Positions 57,017 through 64,000 of a stretch of 64,000 nt of DNA are shown here, in pieces. Both the position numbers and the translations under genes were made by a program. Under the pieces are notes generated by a model, which saw only the letters and a program-made list of their open reading frames with translations, had not been told where the DNA came from and did no database searches. Every line of letters begins with the position of its first letter. Position 1 is the stretch's first letter. Source of the DNA: Candidatus Accumulibacter similis (GTDB taxonomy: Bacteria > Pseudomonadota > Gammaproteobacteria > Burkholderiales > Rhodocyclaceae); NCBI GenBank assembly GCA_013347225.1, contig CP054595.1:2352415-2416414 (forward strand), in the 5' to 3' direction.

Positions 57017-57023
57017 CCCTAAC
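57017..57023 (-). other. Outer core half-site of the cassette array
   Basis: A GTTAGGG core on the minus strand marks where the outermost cassette joins the chromosome or a lost attI/attC. No second core and no intI gene are recognisable over the following 400 bases. Confidence 0.55.
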
Positions 57024-57436
57024 GTTTAGTGAACACCAAATCCGGTGCAGATCCCGCCGACCCGAGGGGCGTTCGCTGGTGCAGCCTGCGCCGCAAGCCG
57101 GTGCATAACCGCGAGTCTCCAGCGCAACGGTCTGATGAACAACGACTTTCTTCCATCAACACCCCGAGACGGTGCGCGGTAGACACCACGGTCAGCGGAA
57201 TATGCACCAGACTCGACCGGGGACGACCCCTCGCAGTCGCGGTGGAGCCAGCACCCGTCGACGGAAAACCTCTTTGCTGACGCCAGCTTGGTCACCGGGG
57301 CGCGGGTTGTCCAGAGACTCGAGCCGTTGGCGCGGAGCACTTGCCCCAGCGGTCTACGCGCCATAGAGAATGGCGCGCCCGGTCGTCGGGTGCTTCCATT
57401 CCCGTAACGACCCGGACCGTAGCCCACCGCAGCGCC
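57024..57436. other. Intergenic flank of the array
   Basis: A 413-base region between the array edge and ettA. It is GC-rich again. I see no integrase gene, no complete attC and no other gene. It may contain the remnant of an attI or attC site. Confidence 0.45.
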
Positions 57437-59101
<1,665 letters not shown>

Positions 59102-59377
59102 GGCTGTCGATCGGAAGTCGGGAACGGGTTGCGGGAGACCGGCGGCAGTGCCGGCGGCGAAGGCGCGAGTTTACCCGAGTCTGCCGCTGCGCGTTGCAGG
59201 CGATGGATTGCCCTGCCGCGCTGCTGCCCGGCAGGGCGATTGACAGCGCTCGCAGCCGCCGGGCATACTCAAGCTGTCGCGCCGATCCGGGCATCGACGG
59301 CCGGCGATCTCGCCGCCGCTTGCCAGCCGCAGTGTCCTGCAGGCCGGCGAGGCGGCAGCGCTGAAGGCAAGTCCCGC

Positions 59378-60226
59378 ATGACATCCATTTTCCATCCGCC
59401 GGCAGTCGCAATCGCGGGCCGAGTCCGCGCCGCCGGTCGCCGGCACCTGCGCTGGCGGGCTGCGCTCTGTGGCGTGTTGTTGGTGCTGCTGCATGGCTTG
59501 TTGCCGGCAGGCGCCGCCGCCAGCATCTGGGGCTACGTCGACGAGCAGGGGATCGCGCACTTCGCGACCGAACAGCTCGATTCGCGTTACAAGCTCTTCC
59601 TGCAGGGCGACGCCGCGCGCACGTCGCTGTCGGCACTGAGCGGGCCAGGCAAGCCGGAGCTGCTGCGCTACCTGTCGCAGCATCCCAACCTGAAGAAGTT
59701 CGAACCGCTGATCAAGCGCGCGAGCGACGAGTTCGCCGTCGATGCCGCGCTGCTGAAGGCGGTGATGGCTGCCGAATCCGCCTTCAACCCAGATGCCGTA
59801 TCACCCAAGGGCGCCATCGGACTGATGCAGGTAATGCCGGCGACCGCCGGGCAGTACGGCCTGCAGGCGGATCGGCAGCAGAGCCTGGAGGAAAAGCTGG
59901 CCGATCCGAAGACCAACATCCGCATCGGCGCGCGTTACCTGCGCGACCTCGGCAAGCTGTTCCCGAACGATCCGCAACTGGTTCTGGCCGCCTACAACGC
60001 CGGTCAGGGAGCCGTGCAGCAGCACCGCAACCAGGTGCCGCCATACCCGGAAACGATGAGCTACGTCCAGCTCGTGACGCAGTTCCATCAGCTCTACCAG
60101 GGCAGCACGCTGACTCGGAAGGCGGCACCGCCATCGATCTTCACCCGTTCGGCGGCCGGCGGCCAGCGCATCTACATGAAGCTGCCCGGGCGGCGCGACG
60201 TCCCCGAAACGGCTCCGGCGCGCTGA
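59378..60226 (+). CDS. Lytic transglycosylase (SLT family 1) with DUF4124-like N-terminus
   Basis: A 282-residue exported muramidase that cleaves peptidoglycan to 1,6-anhydro products. After a signal or anchor segment ([19 protein letters not shown]) comes a small DUF4124-type domain (IWGYVDEQGIAHFATEQLDS), then the goose-lysozyme-like fold: LLKAVMAAESAFNPDAVS with the catalytic Glu, GAIGLMQVMPATAGQYG and LVLAAYNAGQGAVQQH. The ATG at 59378 follows an AAGGCAAG stretch. The frame upstream is antisense to ettA and not part of the gene. Confidence 0.92.
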   Translation: MTSIFHPPAVAIAGRVRAAGRRHLRWRAALCGVLLVLLHGLLPAGAAASIWGYVDEQGIAHFATEQLDSRYKLFLQGDAARTSLSALSGPGKPELLRYLSQHPNLKKFEPLIKRASDEFAVDAALLKAVMAAESAFNPDAVSPKGAIGLMQVMPATAGQYGLQADRQQSLEEKLADPKTNIRIGARYLRDLGKLFPNDPQLVLAAYNAGQGAVQQHRNQVPPYPETMSYVQLVTQFHQLYQGSTLTRKAAPPSIFTRSAAGGQRIYMKLPGRRDVPETAPAR

Positions 60227-60455
60227 TGCCGGCCTGCCGTCGCCGCGGCGCCGTCAGCGATCCAGCCGGCCTGCGTCCGACGATGCGTCGCCTGCGCGTT
60301 CAGGCCGCCGCCGGCATCTGCCGGCGCATGAACCAGTGCCATCGCAAGCGAGCGAACGCCGGTCAACGCCGGGCGTTGCGGGCGTCGAGGTCGTCGTCTG
60401 CCGGAACGGCGTGCTGCGGCGGTACAATGTCCATATTGCAACCAGAGGAACGATC

Positions 60456-61286
60456 ATGACCGCCGAGCATCGACTTCATCCCGCCGTCGCCCCGGGCAAT
60501 TCTTCGTGCCGGCGCGCGGACCGCCGCGTGCGCGGCACCGTTCACTGCCTGGCGGCAACGCTGCTGCTCGCCGGCTGCGCCGGTCCGGCGACCAACGTCA
60601 CGGTCAGCGACCCGGCACGCATCACGCGCAGCGGCTTCCTCACCGACTACAAGGCGCTGGCGCCGTCGCCGGGGGCTGACGGCACCCTCTGCTGGCGGCA
60701 GCCCGGGCTCGATCTCAAGGCCTACGACAAGGTGCTGATCAACCGTATCGTCGTCACCCTCAAGGCCGACCAGCAACAGGGGATCGATCCGACCGAACTG
60801 AAGGCGCTCGTCGATTACTTCCACGCCTCGCTGGTGAAGGCGCTGAAGCCGCAGATGCAGGTCGTCGAGCAGCCGGGTCCGGGGGTCATCGTGCTGCGCA
60901 TCGCAGTGACCAACCTGGTACCGACGCAGGTCAGCCGCAGCCTGATGGGAACGGCGATCCCCTACGCGTTCACCGCCGAACTGGCCTCCGGTCCGGCCAG
61001 CGGCAGGCCCGCCGGGTCGACGCCGTACCTCGGCGAGACCGGCATGGAGATCCAGTTCACCGACGGCGCGACGAACCGGATTCTCGCCGAATGCGCCGAC
61101 GCGCAGATCGGCCGCAAGTATGCGGCGGCGGTCGAGGAGGGCGCCGAGGGTGCGACCGACACCTGGGTCAAGGGTTACATGAACTCGTTCCAGGCCTGGG
61201 CCTACGCGCAGAACGCCTTCGACAAGTGGGCGAAGCTGATCGCCGATCGCTTCGCCGTGCTGCGTGGCGTCAGGCCGGCGAAATAG
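60456..61286 (+). CDS. DUF3313 family lipoprotein
   Basis: A 276-residue lipoprotein. The basic N-region (CRRADRRVRGTVHCLAATLL) ends in the lipobox LLAGCAGPA, with about 45 residues before the Cys, which is long for a lipoprotein signal. DUF3313 features: ITRSGFLTDYKALAP, YDKVLINRIVVTLKAD and MEIQFTDGATNRILAEC. The ATG at 60456 follows AGAGGAA. The gene is followed at 31 bases by the thiolase gene, but whether they share a promoter is unclear. Function unknown; outer-membrane anchoring is likely because residues +2/+3 are Ala-Gly. Confidence 0.82.
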   Translation: MTAEHRLHPAVAPGNSSCRRADRRVRGTVHCLAATLLLAGCAGPATNVTVSDPARITRSGFLTDYKALAPSPGADGTLCWRQPGLDLKAYDKVLINRIVVTLKADQQQGIDPTELKALVDYFHASLVKALKPQMQVVEQPGPGVIVLRIAVTNLVPTQVSRSLMGTAIPYAFTAELASGPASGRPAGSTPYLGETGMEIQFTDGATNRILAECADAQIGRKYAAAVEEGAEGATDTWVKGYMNSFQAWAYAQNAFDKWAKLIADRFAVLRGVRPAK

Positions 61287-61317
61287 CCGCGCCGCAGGAA
61301 TCGGGAAGGAGCAGGCG

Positions 61318-62505
61318 ATGCAGGGAAAGGCGGTGGTGGCGGGTGTCGGCGCGATACCCTTCGGCAAGCCGGGGGCGACCGAGAGCTATGATCTGATGGC
61401 CGCGGCGGCGACGCGGCGGGCGCTCGCCGATGCCGGCCTGGATTATGAAGACGTGCAGCAGGCGATCGTCGGCTACGTCTATGGCGATTCGACCTCCGGC
61501 CAGCGCGCGCTCTACGGTGTCGGCATGAGCGGCATCCCGATCGTCAACGTGAACAACAACTGTTCGACCGGATCGACCGCGCTCTTCCTGGCACGGCAAC
61601 TGGTCGAGTCCGGCGCGGTCGACTGCGTGCTGGCGCTCGGCTTCGAGCAGATGCGGCCCGGCGCGCTGACCGAGCACTGGAGCGACCGGCCGTCGCCCTT
61701 CGCGCGTTTCGACGAGCTCTGCGCCGCGATCGCCCCCTACCCGGTGCCGCTGGCGCTGCGCTACTTCGGTGGTGCCGGCGTCGAATACATGCAGCGCCAC
61801 GGCGCGACGGCGAGGCTTTTCGCGCGCGTGCGCGCCAAGGCCAGCCGGCACGCCGCGCACAACCCCGGCGCGCTGCTGCGCAAGGTGGTGACCGAGGAAG
61901 AGGTCCTGGCGGCGCCGCTGATCTGTGCCGAGGCCGGCATGACGCGGCTGATGGCCTGCCCGCCGACCTGCGGCGCGGCGGCGGCGATCATCGTCTCGCC
62001 CGCATTTGCCGCGCGCCGCAATCTCGACCGGCGCGTGCTGATCGCCGCACAGGCGATGACCACCGACCGTCCGGGAACCTTCGACAAGCGCAGCATGCTG
62101 GCGCTGGTCGGCGCCGACATGAGCCGCGAGGCGGCCGACCTCGTCTACGAGCAGGCGGGGATCGGTCCCGGCGACATCGACGTCGTCGAGTTGCACGACT
62201 GCTTCGCCCAGAACGAGGTCATCAGCTACGAGGCGCTGCGCCTGTGCCCCGAGGGCGGCGCCGAGCAGTTCGTCGCCGACGGCGACAACACCTACGGCGG
62301 CAGGGTGGTGACCAACCCCTCGGGCGGCCTGCTGTGCAAGGGGCATCCGCTCGGCGCCACCGGGCTCGCGCAGTGCGCCGAACTGGTCGAGCAGTTGCGC
62401 GGCGAAGCCGGCGAACGGCAGGTGGCGGGCGCGCGCATCGCGCTGCAGCACAACCTCGGGCTCGGCGGCGCCTGCGTCGTGACGCTCTACCAGCGCGCCG
62501 CCTGA
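61318..62505 (+). CDS. Thiolase / lipid-transfer protein (SCP-x-like)
   Basis: A 395-residue thiolase-fold enzyme. The nucleophilic Cys is in NVNNNCSTGSTALFLARQ (Cys82), and the later catalytic residues lie in LLCKGHPLGATGLAQ (His) and LQHNLGLGGACVV. The N-terminus VVAGVGAIPFGKPG is that of SCP2-type thiolases, which act on branched or steroid acyl-CoA side chains. The ATG at 61318 follows GGAAGGAG. It leads an SDR and an acyl-CoA dehydrogenase gene in what looks like a beta-oxidation-type operon. The exact substrate is not visible. Confidence 0.88.
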   Translation: MQGKAVVAGVGAIPFGKPGATESYDLMAAAATRRALADAGLDYEDVQQAIVGYVYGDSTSGQRALYGVGMSGIPIVNVNNNCSTGSTALFLARQLVESGAVDCVLALGFEQMRPGALTEHWSDRPSPFARFDELCAAIAPYPVPLALRYFGGAGVEYMQRHGATARLFARVRAKASRHAAHNPGALLRKVVTEEEVLAAPLICAEAGMTRLMACPPTCGAAAAIIVSPAFAARRNLDRRVLIAAQAMTTDRPGTFDKRSMLALVGADMSREAADLVYEQAGIGPGDIDVVELHDCFAQNEVISYEALRLCPEGGAEQFVADGDNTYGGRVVTNPSGGLLCKGHPLGATGLAQCAELVEQLRGEAGERQVAGARIALQHNLGLGGACVVTLYQRAA

Positions 62506-62604
62506 GCCGTCGCCGGGCAACGACGCGGCAGCCCGGTGGCGGGCCGCGGCGAACGCCGGCGGTGGCCGTCGCCGGATGCGATTTCAATCGACAGGGAGCA
62601 ATTC

Positions 62605-63429
62605 ATGGCAAAACTCGCAGGCAAGGTGGCGATCGTCAGCGGCTCCGGCCGCGGCATCGGTCGCGCGGTGGCGCTCAAGCTGGCGGCGGAGGGCGCGCAT
62701 GTGGTGGTCAATGATGTCGACACCGCACCGGCGGCAGAGACCGTCAGCGACATCGTCGCGGCCGGCGGCCAGGCGGTCGCCTGCGTCGGCAGCGTCACCA
62801 CCGCCGATTTCGCCGAGCGCTTCGTGCAGACGGCGCTCAGCCAGTTCGGCGGCCTCGACATCATCATCAACAACGCCGGTTACACCTGGGACAACGTCGT
62901 CCAGAAGATGAGCGACGAGCAATGGCAGGCGATGCTCGACGTCCATCTGACGGCGCCCTTCCGCATCCTGCGCGCGGCGGCCGACTTCTTCCGCGCCACC
63001 GCGAAGAGCGAGAGCGACAGCGGCCAGGAAATCTTCCGCAAGGTGGTCAATGTGTCGTCGATCGCCGGTGTTGGCGGCAACGCCGGGCAGGCCAACTACG
63101 CCGCCGCCAAGGCCGGCATCGTCGGCCTGACGCGCACGCTGGCGAAGGAGTGGGGGCGCTACCGCGTGAACGTGAATTGCGTCGCCTTCGGCCTGATCAA
63201 CACGCGGCTGACGAGTGCCGCCGCCGGCGACGCGGTGCTCGACATCGAGGGCCGGCAGATCAAGGCCGGCGTCAACCCCGACCTGCTGAAACAGATGGCG
63301 GCGATGATTCCGCTCGGCCGGGGCGGCACGCCGGAGGAGGCGGCGGGCGCCATCGTCATGCTCTGCTATCCGGAAGCCAACTACGTCTCGGGCGAACTGC
63401 TCGTCTGCGGCGGTGGCTTCCGCATCTAG
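62605..63429 (+). CDS. SDR-family 3-hydroxyacyl-CoA/3-oxoacyl reductase-like protein
   Basis: A 274-residue short-chain dehydrogenase/reductase. Cofactor motif VAIVSGSGRGIGRAVAL (TGxxxGxG type), NNAG in IIINNAGYTW, catalytic Ser in NVSSIAGVGG and YxxxK in ANYAAAKAGIVGLTR. LLVCGGGFRI closes the fold. The ATG at 62605 follows AGGGAG. It lies between the thiolase and acyl-CoA dehydrogenase genes, so it probably oxidises a 3-hydroxyacyl-CoA or reduces a related intermediate; direction is not determined. Confidence 0.88.
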   Translation: MAKLAGKVAIVSGSGRGIGRAVALKLAAEGAHVVVNDVDTAPAAETVSDIVAAGGQAVACVGSVTTADFAERFVQTALSQFGGLDIIINNAGYTWDNVVQKMSDEQWQAMLDVHLTAPFRILRAAADFFRATAKSESDSGQEIFRKVVNVSSIAGVGGNAGQANYAAAKAGIVGLTRTLAKEWGRYRVNVNCVAFGLINTRLTSAAAGDAVLDIEGRQIKAGVNPDLLKQMAAMIPLGRGGTPEEAAGAIVMLCYPEANYVSGELLVCGGGFRI

Positions 63430-63443
63430 GCGGGGGCGACCCG

Positions 63444-64000
63444 ATGACGATCGCCCGCACGCTCTTCGACGACGGTCACCGGCAGTACGCGGCGGCGCTC
63501 GACCGCTTCATCGCGGTCGAAGTGGCGCCGCATTACGAGCGCTATGAGGAGCAGGGCTGCGTCGACCGCGAACTCTGGCTGCGCGCCGCCGCCGCCGGCT
63601 TCCTCTGCTCGTCGCTGCCCGAGGAGTACGGCGGCGCCGGCGCCGACAAGCTGTACAGCGTCGTCCTCTTCGAGCAACTGGCGCGCAACGCGGTGCAGAA
63701 CCTGCTCGGTTGGGGGCTGCATTCGGAGATCGTCGCCCCCTACCTGCTGCACTACGGCAGCGAGGCGATCCGCCAGCAGTACCTGCCGCCAATGGCGAGC
63801 GGCGAGCTGGTCGGCGCCATCGCCATGACCGAGCCCGGCGCCGGTTCCGACCTGCAGGGGCTGCGCACGACGGCGCTGCGCGACGGCGCGCACTACGTCC
63901 TCAGCGGTGCCAAGACCTTCATCACCAACGGCTCGCTCTGCGACCTCGTCGTCGTCGTCGCCAAGACCGATCCGGCCGCTGCCGGCAAGGGGATCAGCCT
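63444..64000 (+). CDS. Acyl-CoA dehydrogenase (partial, 3' end outside window)
   Basis: N-terminal 185 codons of an FAD-dependent acyl-CoA dehydrogenase that makes the trans-2-enoyl-CoA. It begins MTIARTLFDDGHRQYAAALD and shows LPEEYGGAGADKLYSVVL, then AIAMTEPGAGSDLQGLRTTA (the conserved AMTEPGAGSD loop that contacts FAD) and YVLSGAKTFITNGSLCDLV. The catalytic Glu and C-terminal helices lie beyond the window. The ATG at 63444 lies 14 bases after the SDR stop, so it belongs to the same operon. Confidence 0.9.
   Translation, partial: MTIARTLFDDGHRQYAAALDRFIAVEVAPHYERYEEQGCVDRELWLRAAAAGFLCSSLPEEYGGAGADKLYSVVLFEQLARNAVQNLLGWGLHSEIVAPYLLHYGSEAIRQQYLPPMASGELVGAIAMTEPGAGSDLQGLRTTALRDGAHYVLSGAKTFITNGSLCDLVVVVAKTDPAAAGKGIS

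Larger units (their letters stand above)
45072..57023 (-). mobile_element. Integron cassette array without integrase (CALIN)
   Basis: Eight attC-like sites plus one half-site, all in the same orientation, delimit cassettes whose genes all lie on the minus strand. Read on the minus strand, each site begins with an RYYYAAC-type core (for example GCCTAAC) at or just after a stop codon and ends with a GTTRRRY-type core (for example GTTAGGC), with an imperfect palindrome between. Many cassettes are visibly more AT-rich than the flanking chromosome. No intI gene or attI site is recognisable beside either end, so this is a cluster of attC sites lacking an integrase, or a fragment separated from one. 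An IS91-family element sits inside. Confidence 0.85.

Noticed and set aside
57024..57436. Integron integrase and attI next to the array
   Set aside because: No integrase frame or intI-type patch motif is visible; the only tyrosine recombinase in the array belongs to the IS91-family element.

Overview
The window is a high-GC chromosomal segment from a Gram-negative bacterium. Gene content (two-subunit glycyl-tRNA synthetase, a DUF3348/DUF802/OmpA/DUF2894 operon, a DUF2868/DUF3482 pair, many c-type cytochromes, EttA, DadA-like and YidB-like proteins) points to a betaproteobacterium, probably Rhodocyclales and possibly close to 'Candidatus Accumulibacter'. That placement is inference from gene content and codon use. 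I recognise no rRNA, tRNA or CRISPR array.

Layout. 1-4.2 kb: glyQ-glyS and a DUF318-type permease with a mini-thioredoxin, all on the minus strand. 4.5-6.3 kb: a small coiled-coil/winged-helix-type protein, a decayed IS1595-type transposase and a small DUF3467-like protein. 6.7-15.5 kb: a plus-strand run of five exported proteins, four of them two-heme c-type cytochromes and one a lipoprotein; the last two are RoxA-like tandem paralogues. 15.7-20.0 kb: a tightly overlapping operon (DUF3348, DUF802, OmpA/MotB-like, DUF2894) whose two central genes look like a ZorA/ZorB- or MotA/MotB-type stator with a long cytoplasmic tail. 20.3-24.9 kb (minus): a P-loop ATPase overlapping a TPR protein with twelve nearly identical 48-residue repeats, and a broken TIR-domain gene just upstream.

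25-45 kb is mostly ordinary core sequence: GlsB/YeaQ, YidB, an amino-acid-binding protein, the DUF3482 GTPase/DUF2868 pair, a TrhA/hemolysin III protein, a PCuAC/YdbL/SCO set, DadA-like, KatG, a papain-like protein, a GFA protein, L-serine dehydratase and a diheme cytochrome. One gene at 36.2-37.0 kb carries an in-frame amber codon.

45.07-57.02 kb is the most distinctive part. It is an integron cassette array with eight attC sites and a ninth half-site, all in one orientation. Every cassette gene is on the minus strand, many are AT-rich relative to the flanks, and no integron integrase is visible (a CALIN). Cassettes encode a Ski2-like helicase fused to a PD-(D/E)XK nuclease, an AAA-TOPRIM (OLD-like) protein, a small protein paired with an HExxH metallopeptidase, membrane proteins and two proteins of unknown function. 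An IS91-family element with an amber-interrupted tyrosine recombinase lies inside the array. Several cassettes look like uncharacterised defence or conflict genes.

57.4-64 kb returns to core genes: ettA, a lytic transglycosylase, a DUF3313 lipoprotein, then a thiolase, an SDR and an acyl-CoA dehydrogenase that form a lipid or acyl-CoA catabolic operon running off the right edge.
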